From assembly GCF_006717075.1 (NCBI RefSeq), contig NZ_VFQC01000001.1, positions 2,217,501 to 2,281,500 of the forward strand: a DNA stretch of 64,000 nt. Direction: 5' to 3'. The translations under genes and the position numbers were made by a program. The DNA is from Haloactinospora alba (GTDB lineage: Bacteria; Actinomycetota; Actinomycetes; Streptosporangiales; Streptosporangiaceae). A model generated the notes under the pieces. That model was not told the origin of the DNA. It saw only the letters and a program-made list of their open reading frames with translations, and made no database searches. This document shows positions 44,241 through 53,123 of this stretch, piece after piece. How positions within the stretch are numbered: position 1 is the stretch's first letter; each line of letters starts with the position of its first letter.

Positions 44241-46220
44241 TCAGACCTGCTTGCCCTCGCGCACCGCGGCGACGATCTCGGCGACGGCGTCGTCCACGGG
44301 GACGGCGTTGTTCTGCGAACCGTCCCGGTAGCGGAAGGAGACCGCGCCCTTGCTGACGTCGTCGTCGCCGGCCAGCAGCATGAACGGCACCTTCTGCTTC
44401 TGGGCGTTGCGGATCTTCTTCTGCATCCGGTCGTCGCCGGAGTCCACCTCCACCCGGATCCCCTGGGAACGCAGTTTCCCGGCCGCGTCCTCCAGGTGGG
44501 CGACGTGCTCGTCCGCGATCGGGACCCCGACGACCTGCACGGGTGCCAGCCACGCCGGGAACGCCCCGGCGTAGTGCTCCAGCAGCACACCGAAGAACCG
44601 CTCGATCGACCCGAACAGGGCCCGGTGGATCATCACCGGCCGCTGACGGGAACCGTCGGCGGCGGTGTACTCCAGGTCGAAGAGCTTGGGCTGCTGGAGG
44701 TCCACCTGGATCGTGGACATCTGCCAGGTCCGGCCGATGGCGTCCTTCGCCTGCACCGAGATCTTGGGGCCGTAGTACGCGGCTCCGCCCGGGTCCAGCA
44801 CCAGATCCAGTTCCTGCTTGTCCGCGGCCCGACGCAGCGCCTCCGTGGCGCTCTCCCACTCCTGCGGACCGCCGAGGAACTTGTCGGAGTCGCCCCGGGT
44901 GGAGAGTTCGAGGTAGAAGTCGCTCAGCCCGTAGTCACGCAGCAGGTCGAGCACGAACGTCAGCAGGGTGTCCAGCTCGTCGGGCATCTGCTCGATGGCG
45001 CAGTAGATGTGCGCGTCGTCCTGGGTGAAGCCCCGGGCCCGGGTGAGACCGTGCACGACACCGGACTTCTCGTACCGGTACACCGTGCCGAACTCGAACA
45101 TCCGCAGCGGAAGTTCCCGGTAGGACCGCCCGCGCGCCTTGAAGACCAGGTTGTGCATCGGGCAGTTCATGGCCTTGAGGTAGTAGTCCTGACCGTCGAA
45201 CTCCATCGGCGGGAACATCGCCTCCGCGTAGTTCGGCAGGTGCCCGGACGTCTCGAACAGTTTCGCCTTGGACAGGTGGGGCGTGTTGACGAACTCGTAG
45301 CCGGCCTCCTCGTGCCGGCGTCGCGAGTACCGTTCCATCTCGGTACGCACCACCCCGCCCTTGGGGTGGAACACCGCCAGGCCGGGCCCGAGCTCGTCGG
45401 GGAAGGAGAACAGGTCCAGCTCCGCGCCGAGCTTGCGGTGGTCCCGCTTCTCGGCCTCCTCCAGGAAGGTCAGGTACTCCTGGAGCGCCTCCTTGCTCTC
45501 CCACGCCGTGCCGTAGATGCGCTGCAGCTGGGGATTGAGCTCACTGCCGCGCCAGTAGGCCGCCGCGGAGCGCATCAGTTTGAAGGCCGGGACGACCTTG
45601 GTGGTGGGAAGGTGCGGACCGCGGCAGAGGTCCTTCCAGCACAGTTCCCCGGTCCGGGGGTGGATGTTGTCGTAGACCGTGAGTTCGCCCGAACCGACCT
45701 CCACGTCGGCTCCGTCCGCGGAGTCCCCGGGCCCGCCCTTCAGGCCGATGAGCTCGAGTTTGTAGGGCTCGGTCGACAGCTCCGCGCGGGCGTCGTCCTC
45801 GGTGACCGCGCGGCGGTCGAAACGCTGCCCCTGCTTGATGATCTCGGTCATCTTCTTCTCGATGCGCTTGAGGTCCTGCGGGGTGAAGGGCGTCGTCACG
45901 TCGAAGTCGTAGTAGAAGCCGTTGTCCACCGGCGGGCCGATGCCCAGCTTCGCCTCCGGGAAGAGTTCCTGTACCGCCTGCGCCAGTACGTGGGCGGTGG
46001 AGTGCCGCAGGATCGCGCGGCCGTCGTCGGAGTCGATGGCTACTGGTTCCACGGAGTCACCGTCGCTCAACTCCGTGGCGAGGTCGTGCAGTTCGCCGTT
46101 CACGCGGGCGGCGATCACGGTCCGACCGTCGGCTTCCAGTGCCTGCCCGGCCGTAGTGCCGGCCGCTACCGAACGCTCGGTTCCGGCGAGGGTGATACGC
46201 GGCTCAGATACGGCGGACAC
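44241..46220 (-). CDS. thrS: Threonyl-tRNA synthetase
   Basis: A 659-residue class II synthetase. The N-terminal TGS domain (residues 1-65) is followed by the editing domain with HSTAHVLAQ and [10 protein letters not shown], which supply the His/Cys editing residues. The catalytic core has the zinc cysteine in [10 protein letters not shown], motif 2 around [13 protein letters not shown], and motif 3 near [15 protein letters not shown]-terminal anticodon-binding domain ends in AAVREGKQV. The start is GTG 46220 with GAGGAG upstream. The length is normal. The leader contains a strong hairpin. Confidence 0.96.
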   Translation of the reverse strand: MSAVSEPRITLAGTERSVAAGTTAGQALEADGRTVIAARVNGELHDLATELSDGDSVEPVAIDSDDGRAILRHSTAHVLAQAVQELFPEAKLGIGPPVDNGFYYDFDVTTPFTPQDLKRIEKKMTEIIKQGQRFDRRAVTEDDARAELSTEPYKLELIGLKGGPGDSADGADVEVGSGELTVYDNIHPRTGELCWKDLCRGPHLPTTKVVPAFKLMRSAAAYWRGSELNPQLQRIYGTAWESKEALQEYLTFLEEAEKRDHRKLGAELDLFSFPDELGPGLAVFHPKGGVVRTEMERYSRRRHEEAGYEFVNTPHLSKAKLFETSGHLPNYAEAMFPPMEFDGQDYYLKAMNCPMHNLVFKARGRSYRELPLRMFEFGTVYRYEKSGVVHGLTRARGFTQDDAHIYCAIEQMPDELDTLLTFVLDLLRDYGLSDFYLELSTRGDSDKFLGGPQEWESATEALRRAADKQELDLVLDPGGAAYYGPKISVQAKDAIGRTWQMSTIQVDLQQPKLFDLEYTAADGSRQRPVMIHRALFGSIERFFGVLLEHYAGAFPAWLAPVQVVGVPIADEHVAHLEDAAGKLRSQGIRVEVDSGDDRMQKKIRNAQKQKVPFMLLAGDDDVSKGAVSFRYRDGSQNNAVPVDDAVAEIVAAVREGKQV

Positions 46221-46555
46221 GGTAGCTCCTCAGTCGTTGGGGAAGAGAACGTCGTTGGCTGGCGCCGCACGCCGGCCAGGACTGGGTTCCGGGCCGTCTG
46301 GCCTGGAACCAGGTTCGGGTGTGATGCTATCTCCTCACCGGCGACTGATCATCCGACATTGCCCTTGCCGAGAGCCCTCACACGTCCGGTCAGCGGTGTC
46401 GGCCCGCCCCGCTCCCGGCCTCGCCCGGGAGGTTTCCGCGCTTCCGGGACGTCCGTCGTCCGCTTGCGGACACCCGACGGGCCACGGGACCTCCGGGCCC
46501 CATGTGCCCGAGGTCGCTCTGGCCCCCGCGTGCTAGCGTCGGTACCGTATCCCCC
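46221..46555. other. Divergent intergenic region (335 bases) of thrS and the TIGR02611 gene
   Basis: It contains the thrS leader, with a hairpin at 46282-46312, and presumably promoters for both directions. I looked for the T-box TGGNACCGCG-type motif and its specifier loop on the thrS strand and do not see them. No gene is supported. Confidence 0.45.
46282..46312 (-). promoter_or_regulatory. Hairpin in the thrS leader
   Basis: On the thrS strand CTGGTTCCAGGCC is followed after AGAC by GGCCCGGAACCCAG, giving a stem of about 13 pairs with one bulge and a four-base loop. It lies 62-92 bases before the thrS start. It may act as an attenuator or protein-binding leader element, but it has no T-run and no accompanying T-box consensus. 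Confidence 0.4.
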
Positions 46556-46981
46556 ATGTCTCCGATGCCACCGACCGGAACAGGCTCGCGACCGGTGACA
46601 CCTCGACTCTCTTCCGCGACGTTGTCCCAACGGTGGCGGAAAGCACGTGTCCGTCTGCGTCTCTGGCGCCGACGCATGCACTCCCATCCTGTCCTGCACT
46701 GGACGTGGCGCGTGGCGGTGGTGCTGGTCGGCGGCCCCATCCTGTTGGCGGGGATCGTCATGTGCGTGACCCCCGGCCCGGGGATCGGCGGCATCGTCCT
46801 GGGACTGGCCGTGCTGGCGACCGAGTTCGCCTGGGCAGGCAAGCCCCTGCGGCTCGCCCGACGGTGGGGGCACTACGCGAAGGAGAACGCTGTCCAGGCC
46901 CAGCACCGGCACCAGGCGCGCAAGGAGGTTCGGCGCGCCCGCAAGGAGGGCTCCCGAGCGCGCAGTTCCTCGCTGCGGTAG
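46556..46981 (+). CDS. TIGR02611 family small membrane protein (PGPGW-like)
   Basis: A 141-residue protein. Its core is a pair of close helices (WRVAVVLVGGPILLAGIVMC, then TPGPGIGGIVLGLAVLATEFAWA) that holds the family's PGPG turn. An Arg-rich cytoplasmic N terminus and a Lys/Arg-rich C-terminal tail flank them. The function of the family is unknown. ATG 46556 is the likely start; an ATG three codons later is also possible. The gene is divergent from thrS. Confidence 0.82.
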   Translation: MSPMPPTGTGSRPVTPRLSSATLSQRWRKARVRLRLWRRRMHSHPVLHWTWRVAVVLVGGPILLAGIVMCVTPGPGIGGIVLGLAVLATEFAWAGKPLRLARRWGHYAKENAVQAQHRHQARKEVRRARKEGSRARSSSLR

Positions 46982-47155
46982 GGCGAGCGCGGCAGTCGGT
47001 ACCAGGCGGAGAGCCACCCGTCGGTTCACGATACGGGCCTGCCCCACAATCAGGACACTTCAGGCGTGTATTGGACAGCTCCCCCATCCGTGGACATCCC
47101 GGATTGGAACACGCCCGCACACTGTCAGGTGCGTGGCGCGGCAGACCAAAAATCC

Positions 47156-47196
47156 AATAAAACGGGCCGGCCCCGTGAGGTTGGGACCGGCCTGTG
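47156..47196 (-). terminator. Rho-independent terminator after tRNA-Val
   Basis: On the minus strand a GGCCGGTCCC/GGGGCCGGCC stem is followed by TTTTATTGGATTTTT. This is a classical hairpin plus T-rich tract, rare in the window, starting about eight bases beyond the tRNA 3' end. Confidence 0.75.
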
Positions 47197-47203
47197 CGGT
47201 GTG

Positions 47204-47277
47204 TGGGCGATACTGGACTCGAACCAGTGACCTCGTCGGTGTGAACGACGCGCTCTAGCCAACTGAGCTAACCGCCC
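47204..47277 (-). tRNA. tRNA-Val (anticodon CAC)
   Basis: The minus strand folds as a complete tRNA of 74 bases. The acceptor is GGGCGGT/ATCGCCC (one G-T pair), the D-arm contains GCTCAGTTGGCTAGAGC, the anticodon stem CGTCG/CGACG encloses the loop TTCACAC (anticodon CAC, codon GUG), and the T-arm is CTGGTTCGAGTCCAG. The discriminator is A. The CCA end is not encoded. A T-rich terminator follows. Confidence 0.96.
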
Positions 47278-47716
47278 TCGGGGTTCCGTCCGCCGTGCGA
47301 ACCGAACAATTAAAACTCTAGCGCATCCACAGGGGTGGATCGTGCATTCACCCCCGCTACAGCGGCCCACAGGAGGGGTGATGGACGTCACATTTTCGCG
47401 AACACGATGTTTGGTCAACAGCACGCAAATCCCGGAACCCCGCCGTGGAGGGAGCTTCGGGAAGAGGAAACGGCATGTGAGCAGCGGTTTCGTCTCCGCT
47501 CGTGACGCGGGACACACAAAAATTCGGAAATTCCTGGTTTCCGCAGCTCATTACAGTGACGGAGGATCGGAGAGGCCGCGAGGCGCTCCCCATCCACGAT
47601 CCGAGAGAAAAAGTCTCCTGGTCACGCGTCATAGCACGCGGCCGGCCGCGTTGGAGCGGGCGAGACGAGAACAGCCCGCTCACAGCGGGACCGGATGAGG
47701 AAAAGGTTTGGCGAAC
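47278..47716. other. Long intergenic region (439 bases) upstream of ssgB
   Basis: It separates tRNA-Val (minus) from ssgB (plus). The first 45 bases are AT-rich (ACAATTAAAACTCTAG) and probably hold the tRNA promoter on the minus strand. ATCCAC/GTGGAT forms a small palindrome at 47325-47340. Mixed AT-rich patches near 47515-47560 are candidates for a developmental ssgB promoter. The open frames lack protein character, and I support no gene. Confidence 0.5.
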
Positions 47717-48136
47717 ATGAACAGTAGTGACACCACTGCCAGCGCCGAGCTGGGTCTTCGGCTCGTGGTTCCCGACCGCACAGCGGTCCCGTTGGTCGCG
47801 CAGGTGGACTACACGGCCGATGACCCCTACGCCATCAAGGTCGCGTTCCACACCGGCGAGGACGAGCCGGTGGAGTGGATCTTCGCGCGTGAGCTTCTCA
47901 CCGTGGGAATCGTGCGCCCCGTCGGCGAAGGGGACGTGCGCGTCTGGCCCTCCACGGACGACGAGGAGCGTACGATCAACATCGCTCTCTCCTCGCCCTT
48001 CGGCCAGGCGCAGTTCGACGCCCCGGTGTCGCCGCTCGCCGAGTTCCTGCACCGCACGTACGAGATCGTTCCCGCCGGCCAGGAAGCGGACTACGTCGAC
48101 CTCGACTCCGAGATCCAGCAGCACCTGCACACCTGA
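47717..48136 (+). CDS. ssgB: SsgB-type sporulation/cell division regulator (SsgA-like protein)
   Basis: A 139-residue SsgA-like protein. Diagnostic stretches are LGLRLVVPDRTAVPLVAQ, DDPYAIKVAFHTGEDEPVEW, FARELLTVGIVRPVGEGDVR and a final DLDSEIQQHL. In streptomycetes SsgB recruits FtsZ to the sites of sporulation septa. The presence of this gene indicates a sporulating filamentous actinomycete. I choose ATG 47717, with AAGG about ten bases upstream; an upstream TTG at 47708 is the alternative. Its long leader fits complex developmental control. Confidence 0.9.
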   Translation: MNSSDTTASAELGLRLVVPDRTAVPLVAQVDYTADDPYAIKVAFHTGEDEPVEWIFARELLTVGIVRPVGEGDVRVWPSTDDEERTINIALSSPFGQAQFDAPVSPLAEFLHRTYEIVPAGQEADYVDLDSEIQQHLHT

Positions 48137-48308
48137 GGCAGCCGCTTCCCGGCCGAACCGGCGCCATTTACCGCGCTGCTGTATCCGGGCATGTCCGATA
48201 CAGGGTGAAATGTAGCCACACTTGCGGCTTTTGGTTACCCATCTTCCATAAGGCACAAACGTGCCGTACCATCCCGCCGCCGACAGCACCGCGATACCGG
48301 CGCCCGGA

Positions 48309-49151
48309 TCACGGATCCATGTCAGCGGCGCTGCGCCGCGTGAACACCTCCATCGCTTCGCGCGTCACCGGACCGGGGGCGTTGGCGAGGTTCTTCCGGT
48401 CGACACTACGTATGGGTTGCACGTCGCGTCCGGTGGACACCAGAAACGCCTCGGATGCGGTGGAAAGCGCCGGAAGCGGGATATCCGCCTCCGTCCCACC
48501 AGCCCACTCCAGCACGAGCTCACGAGTGATTCCCGCCAGCGGACCGGCGGAAAGAGGCGGAGTGAGCAGTTCACCGTCGGAGACGACGAAGACGTTACTG
48601 CCCGTACCCTCACACAGGTTTCCCGCCGTGTTGGCGAACAGCGCCTCACTCGCGCCCCGCTCCATCGCGTAGTTCAGCGCCAGGACGTTGTCCGCGTAAG
48701 AGGTGGACTTCACTCCGGTCAACGCCCCGTTCTCGTTACGGCTCCACGGGACGACGGTGACGTCCGCTGCGGGGGCGGGGTGCGCCAGTGGCCCTATCGC
48801 CACCACGTAGGTGGGTTCGGCACCGGTGCGTTCCGAGCCGAGCGGAGCGGGACCGCCCGTCATCGTGATGCGTACCCGTGCCGGTGAGACGTCCGGGTTG
48901 GCTTCCAGCGCCTGGCGCACGCCGTGCGCCAGGCGGGAGAGGTCGGGCTCCGGCAGTCCCAACGCGCCCGCGGAGCGCGCCAGCCTGCGGAGGTGGCGGC
49001 TCAGCGCGAACGGCTCCCCCGAGACCGCCTTGATCGTCTCGAAGACACCGTCCCCCACCGTGATCCCGTGGTCCAACACGGACACCCGGGCCTCGTCCGC
49101 GTCGAGCACCTGTCCGCTCCCGTGTCCAGCGCCCGCGATCCACACCCGCAT
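48309..49151 (-). CDS. pabC: Class IV aminotransferase, aminodeoxychorismate lyase-like
   Basis: A 280-residue PLP enzyme of fold type IV. It has the conserved N-terminal VLDHGITVGDGVFETIKAV. The PLP lysine is in TGVKSTSYADNVLALNYA. The C-terminal region ASEALFANTAGNLCEGTGSN and PLSAGPLAGITRELVLEWA follow the family pattern. The size and lack of branched-chain-aminotransferase features favour PabC, which forms 4-aminobenzoate for folate, but a D-amino acid or branched-chain activity is possible. GGAG precedes ATG 49151. Confidence 0.82.
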   Translation of the reverse strand: MRVWIAGAGHGSGQVLDADEARVSVLDHGITVGDGVFETIKAVSGEPFALSRHLRRLARSAGALGLPEPDLSRLAHGVRQALEANPDVSPARVRITMTGGPAPLGSERTGAEPTYVVAIGPLAHPAPAADVTVVPWSRNENGALTGVKSTSYADNVLALNYAMERGASEALFANTAGNLCEGTGSNVFVVSDGELLTPPLSAGPLAGITRELVLEWAGGTEADIPLPALSTASEAFLVSTGRDVQPIRSVDRKNLANAPGPVTREAMEVFTRRSAADMDP

Positions 49152-50080
49152 CGTTACCGTCTCCTCGATATCTCGGTTTCTCGATCTCTCCCAGGGGCAC
49201 GGCACGCCTCCGTAGCGGCCCCTATACGCCATCCGTGCTCGACGCAACCCATTGACCAGCATCGGCCGCACCCATTTACGGGATAGGACTGATGGGTAAC
49301 GTGACGAAATGTCCCACTATCCCGGCACAGATCGTGGCCCTCGACACTCGGATACCCCTCCACCTAACGAATGCATCGGTCACAGATGACTATCATCTAA
49401 GCAACTCTTGCAGAACCGTCTCCGTCCTGCCCGTGCCCTCCGGAGTCCACTCCCGCACACGGCCGCACCACAGCGTGGCTGACGCGAGGGAGAGAGCCGT
49501 ACCGACTCCTCGGGCCGGCGGCGACGTTCTCCAACGACACATCCGCCGTTACCGGACCGGCACTGTTGCGGGAGGTGAGACCGTGGCTCCCCACCACTCG
49601 AGCCGTCGTCCGTTCCTGTGTGCGCCTTTGCGCCTCCGGCTCCCGTCGGCCCCTCCCCCACGGCCCGAAACGGGTGAGGGCTGCGGCAGAAGGACCACAA
49701 CGGCACGGACTCCCTCCCCCACGGCGTTCCGCAGCGCCTTTCCGTCCCTTCCCCTCGAACACCGCGGGATGGGAACCCCCACCACCCCCTGCCGCGGCGG
49801 CCGGGAGCACGGCGCCCCTGTTGTGTCACGCACGTTCGGAACCGGTTCTGTCACGGCCGCCCCCGCCCGACCCCCAGGTACACGACCGCATCTTCGGCAC
49901 GCCTCCCCTGTTCGGGACCACCGACGAAGCACGCCCCGCACCCGCGGGGTTCGGAATCCGGTTCACTCCCACCGGACCGGGTTCCACCCGCCGCCCCCAC
50001 GTTTCCCAGCGTGAACCGTCGCCCCTACATCACCAGAAAGGAGACGGGCGTCGCCTCCCGCGCCGTGTAGCGGAGAAGGC
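49152..50080. other. Large intergenic region (929 bases) without a supported gene
   Basis: It lies between the divergent pabC-like and Roadblock genes. All open frames are dominated by Arg, Pro, Thr, Ser and His and show no motif. A 15-base palindrome AGATGACTATCATCT sits at 49384-49398 in an AT-rich patch that looks like a promoter or operator. The 700 bases after it could be a long leader or a decayed gene, for example a lost conservon sensor, but I see no readable remnant. Confidence 0.5.
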
Positions 50081-50527
50081 GTGCCCAACATCTCGATGAC
50101 CCCACGCAGCACCACAACCGGTGAACTGAGCTGGCTGCTCGATGAGCTCATCACTCGCGCGACGGGCGCGCAGCACGCCATCGTCCTGTCGACCGACGGG
50201 CTACTGATGGCATCGTCCAACGGGATCAGCCGCTCCACCGCCGAGCATCTCGCCGCCATTTCCTCGGGGCTGCAGAGTCTCGCGGGCGGTGCCAGCAAAC
50301 AGTTCGGCGCCGGGAGCATCCGGCAGAGCATCATCGAGATGGACGAGGCCTTCCTGTTCGTCGCTGCCGCCGGGGAGGGCGCGTGCATGGCGCTGCTTGC
50401 CGACTCCGACTGCGACGTGGGTCTGGTCGCCTACGAGATGAACCAGGTCATCCAGCGCGTGGGCACCTACCTCTCCGCCCCGCCCCGTCCGGACACCCCC
50501 ACTTCCTCCAGTCTCCTGGAACCGTGA
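50081..50527 (+). CDS. Roadblock/LC7 domain protein
   Basis: A 148-residue protein of the MglB-like Roadblock fold. Typical stretches are LSWLLDELITRATGAQHAIV, LSTDGLLMASSNGIS, AEHLAAISSGLQSLAGGAS and FLFVAAAGEGACMALLAD, then a disordered Pro/Ser tail. In actinobacteria this protein normally sits in a conservon with a sensor kinase, a DUF742 protein and an MglA-like GTPase. None of these partners is adjacent here; tRNA genes follow. GTG 50081, with GGAG upstream, is preferred; ATG five codons later is possible. Confidence 0.88.
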   Translation: MPNISMTPRSTTTGELSWLLDELITRATGAQHAIVLSTDGLLMASSNGISRSTAEHLAAISSGLQSLAGGASKQFGAGSIRQSIIEMDEAFLFVAAAGEGACMALLADSDCDVGLVAYEMNQVIQRVGTYLSAPPRPDTPTSSSLLEP

Positions 50528-50677
50528 GACCCCCGGTGCGGGGCACCGCGTGGGGATACTGGCCCCTCGCATCCGTGGTTTCACAAGCCCGCGTTTTCCT
50601 CCAGCCGCTGACATCCGTTAGAGTGCGTAACGCAGCGGAGCGGAGCCCGACCCCGTCGGGCCGACCGCGAGCACTGC

Positions 50678-50749
50678 GCGGACGTAGCTCAGTGGTAGAG
50701 CATCACCTTGCCAAGGTGAGGGTCGCGGGTTCGAATCCCGTCGTCCGCT
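50678..50749 (+). tRNA. tRNA-Gly (anticodon GCC), first copy
   Basis: The acceptor is GCGGACG/CGTCCGC, the D-arm has GCTCAGTGGTAGAGC, and the anticodon stem TCACC/GGTGA encloses TTGCCAA (anticodon GCC). The T-arm is GCGGGTTCGAATCCCGT. The discriminator is T. CCA is not encoded. A TTAGAGT box some 50 bases upstream is a likely promoter element. Confidence 0.96.
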
Positions 50750-50779
50750 CTGCGGGGAGAACGAGCATCCCCACACCAC

Positions 50780-50851
50780 GCGGACGTGGCTCAGTGGTAG
50801 AGCATCACCTTGCCAAGGTGAGGGTCGCGGGTTCGAATCCCGTCGTCCGCT
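50780..50851 (+). tRNA. tRNA-Gly (anticodon GCC), second copy
   Basis: A second tRNA-Gly starting 102 bases after the first. It is identical except for G instead of A in the linker after the acceptor stem (GTGGCTC versus GTAGCTC). The anticodon is GCC. It is part of a tandem tRNA cluster, probably one transcript. Confidence 0.96.
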
Positions 50852-50893
50852 CTGGGTTCCCGGAGAGGCCACTCGGTCCCTCCGGGAGTGTGC

Positions 50894-50968
50894 GGCGGAG
50901 TGGCCGAGTGGCTTAGGCAAGGGACTGCAAATCCCTGTACACGGGTTCGATTCCCGTCTCCGCCTCCA
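50894..50968 (+). tRNA. tRNA-Cys (anticodon GCA)
   Basis: The acceptor is GGCGGAG/CTCCGCC, and the anticodon stem GGGA/TCCC surrounds the loop containing GCA. The T-arm is ACGGGTTCGATTCCCGT. The discriminator T is followed by an encoded CCA at 50966-50968. It is last in the Gly-Gly-Cys cluster, and a hairpin terminator follows. Confidence 0.95.
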
Positions 50969-50976
50969 GAACGGGT

Positions 50977-51026
50977 AAGGCCGTTGTGGTTCCGCTCCGG
51001 CGGGCCGCAGCGGCCTTTCTCTTTGG
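50977..51026 (+). terminator. Terminator after the tRNA-Gly-Gly-Cys cluster
   Basis: AAGGCCGTTG and CAGCGGCCTT form a ten-base stem with one G-T pair, followed by TCTCTTTGG. It ends just before the IS607-like element. Confidence 0.65.
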
Positions 51027-51166
51027 TTACCCGGAAGGGCCCCGCCCGTCGGGTGGTGTGCGCCCCGCGCCGCGGACGACGGGCCCCGTGCGAGTGGACG
51101 TCGAGGGGTCGGCGACTGTTCGTTTGAATGTGTAAGAACAAGTAATTCCATGGCAAAGTCTTCCCC

Positions 51167-51738
51167 ATGAAGTTGACGGAGTGGGCGCACACAGGGCGTC
51201 TCGTACCGAAGTGCGCTGAACTGGTTCCACGCGGGAACGCTGCCCGTTCCCGCCCGCCAATCGGCCACCGGCACCATCCTCGTCGAGGAGCCGGTGCGCA
51301 CCGGCGGCCGTACCGTCGCCTACTGCCGTGTTTCCAGCGCTGACCAGAAGCCCGACCTGGAACGCCAGGCGGGACGGGTCGCCACCGAATGCACCCGGCG
51401 CAGCATCGCCCTGGATGGCACCATCACCGAAACCGGCTCCGCCCTCAACGGCAACCGGCCCAAACTGCGCGCTGCTGCGTGATGCGTCGGTCGCGGTAAT
51501 CGTGGTCGAGCACCGCGACCGGCTGGCCCGCTTCAGGGTCGAACACGTGGAAGCGGCCCTGGCCGCATCGGGCCGGTCGCTGGTCGTGCTCGACGACACC
51601 GAAGTCGAGGACAACCTGGTGCGCGACGTCACCGAGGTACTGACGTCGCTGTGCGCCCGGCTGTATGGGCGACGATCAGCCCGGCGCCGCGCCCGCGCCG
51701 CCGTGGACACCGCCCGCGCGGAGGAAGGGTCGACGTGA
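51167..51738 (+). pseudogene. IS607-family serine recombinase (TnpA), two frameshifts
   Basis: ATG 51167 opens with KLTEWAHT, the MerR-like DNA-binding start of IS607 recombinases. The expected continuation (GVSYRSALNWFHAGTLPVPA) is in another frame after about 51190, consistent with a two-base loss. The catalytic region with AYCRVSSADQKPDLERQ (serine in RVSS) is then readable to KLR near 51472. There a second apparent two-base loss shifts LRDASVAVIVVEHRDRLARF into a third frame. The remainder runs to TGA at 51738. The enzyme cannot be made as one protein. Confidence 0.88.
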
Positions 51739-53123
51739 ACACCGGCGCCACCCACCACCAGGCGTACCTGTTCGCGCTGGAGCCCACCCCCGAACAGGCC
51801 CAAGCACTGTCCTCGCACTGCGGGGCAGCCCGGTTCGCCTACAACTGGGGTTTGGCCGCCGTCAAAGCCAACCTGGACCAGCGCACCGCCGAGCGTACCT
51901 ACGGGCTGACCGAAACGGAGTTGACCCCCGCGCTGAACTGGTCGGCCTACGGGTTGCGCAAACAGTGGAACGCCGCCAAACACGAGGCGGCGCCCTGGTG
52001 GGGCGAGAACTCCAAGGAGGCCTACGCCAGCGGATTGGCGAACCTGTCGGCGGCACTGAAGAACTGGAACGCCTCGCGCACCGGCAAGCGCGCCGGGAAG
52101 AAGGCGGGGTTCCCCCGGTTCAAGTCCAAGCGGTCCCGCAAGTCGTTCCGCATCACCACCGGCACCTTCGGGTTGGATGAGGCCGACAACCGGCACGTGA
52201 AGCTGCCCCGTATCGGTCGGGTGCGTACCGGCGAGTCCACCCGCAAACTCGCCCGCCACCTGGAGCGCGGATCCGCCCGCGTCCTGTCGGCCACCGTCAG
52301 TTTCCAGCGGGGCCGCTGGCACGTGTCCTTCACCGTCGAGAAAACCACCGCCGCACCGGCTCCGGCCTCCGTTGGCGGCGCCGTCGGCGTGGACCTGGGT
52401 ATCAAGCACCTGGCGGTACTGTCCACCGGCGCAACCGTGCCCAACCCCAAACACCTCGACAAGGCGCAGCGCAAGTTGCGGCGCGCCCAGCGGCGGGTCT
52501 CCCGCCGCCGCGGCCCCGACCGGCGCACCGGCCAGGCCTCGTCGGCCCGGTGGCGCAAAGCCCGCGCCGCCGCCGACCGCCTCCACACCCGGGCGGCCAA
52601 CGCTCGCCGCGACCACCTGCACAAGCTCACCACTCGCCTGGTAGCCGGGTTCGACACCATCGTCATCGAGGACCTGAACATCTCCGGGATGGTCGCCAAC
52701 CGGCGCCTGGCCCGCGCGGTGGCCGACACCGGCATGGGCGAGGTGCGCCGCCAGCTCGACTACAAGACCGCCTGGTCCGGACGCCGCCTGGTGGTGGCTG
52801 ACCGGTGGTTCCCCTCCTCCAAGACCTGCAACGACTGCGGCGCGGTGAAAGCCAAACTGCGCCTGTCGGAGCGGGCGTTCGCCTGCGAGACGTGCGGGGT
52901 GGTCGCCGACCGCGACGCCAACGCCGCGGCCAACCTCGCCGACCTCGCCGAGGTCGCCTCCTCCCCGAGTTGCGGGGCGAGGATAAACGAGCCCGCTGGA
53001 AACCCGCGTAAGACCAGCTTCGCTGGCGACGGGTATCGCCACGGGAAGACCCCGCCCAGCCGGGCGGGGTCAAGGCCGCGCCGCAAGGCGACGGCTCAGG
53101 ACACGTTTTCACACGTTTCCTGA
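51735..53123 (+). CDS. tnpB: TnpB, RNA-guided nuclease of the IS607 element
   Basis: A 462-residue, uninterrupted TnpB. The N terminus (QAYLFALEPTPEQAQALSSH) and the basic wedge region are normal. The RuvC catalytic residues are Asp in VGVDLGIKHLAV (about residue 218), Glu in TIVIEDLNISGM (about 312) and Asp in VADRDANAAANLADLA. The zinc ribbon is CNDCGAVKAKL followed by CETC. TnpB proteins of IS200/605 and IS607 are known to cut DNA next to a short TAM, guided by an omega RNA from the element's right end. GTG 51735 overlaps the recombinase stop. The partner recombinase is dead, yet this gene is intact. Confidence 0.9.
   Translation: MNTGATHHQAYLFALEPTPEQAQALSSHCGAARFAYNWGLAAVKANLDQRTAERTYGLTETELTPALNWSAYGLRKQWNAAKHEAAPWWGENSKEAYASGLANLSAALKNWNASRTGKRAGKKAGFPRFKSKRSRKSFRITTGTFGLDEADNRHVKLPRIGRVRTGESTRKLARHLERGSARVLSATVSFQRGRWHVSFTVEKTTAAPAPASVGGAVGVDLGIKHLAVLSTGATVPNPKHLDKAQRKLRRAQRRVSRRRGPDRRTGQASSARWRKARAAADRLHTRAANARRDHLHKLTTRLVAGFDTIVIEDLNISGMVANRRLARAVADTGMGEVRRQLDYKTAWSGRRLVVADRWFPSSKTCNDCGAVKAKLRLSERAFACETCGVVADRDANAAANLADLAEVASSPSCGARINEPAGNPRKTSFAGDGYRHGKTPPSRAGSRPRRKATAQDTFSHVS

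Noticed and set aside
43504-44331. Plus-strand frame of 275 codons between the broken membrane gene and thrS
   Set aside because: It overlaps the real minus-strand gene start and the thrS terminator, and its residues are Arg/Pro-rich without a recognisable fold.
46221-46330. T-box riboswitch in the thrS leader
   Set aside because: No TGGNACC-type T-box sequence paired with a specifier loop could be found on the thrS strand; only a simple hairpin remains.
47342-47698. A 118-codon frame upstream of ssgB
   Set aside because: Polar low-complexity sequence without a ribosome site; the stretch is better read as a long promoter region.
49292-50014. Open frames on both strands in the 49.2-50.1 kb gap (for example 240 and 177 codons on the plus strand)
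   Set aside because: Composition dominated by Arg, Pro, Thr, Ser and His, no motif, no ribosome site and mutual overlap; typical of chance frames in GC-rich DNA.
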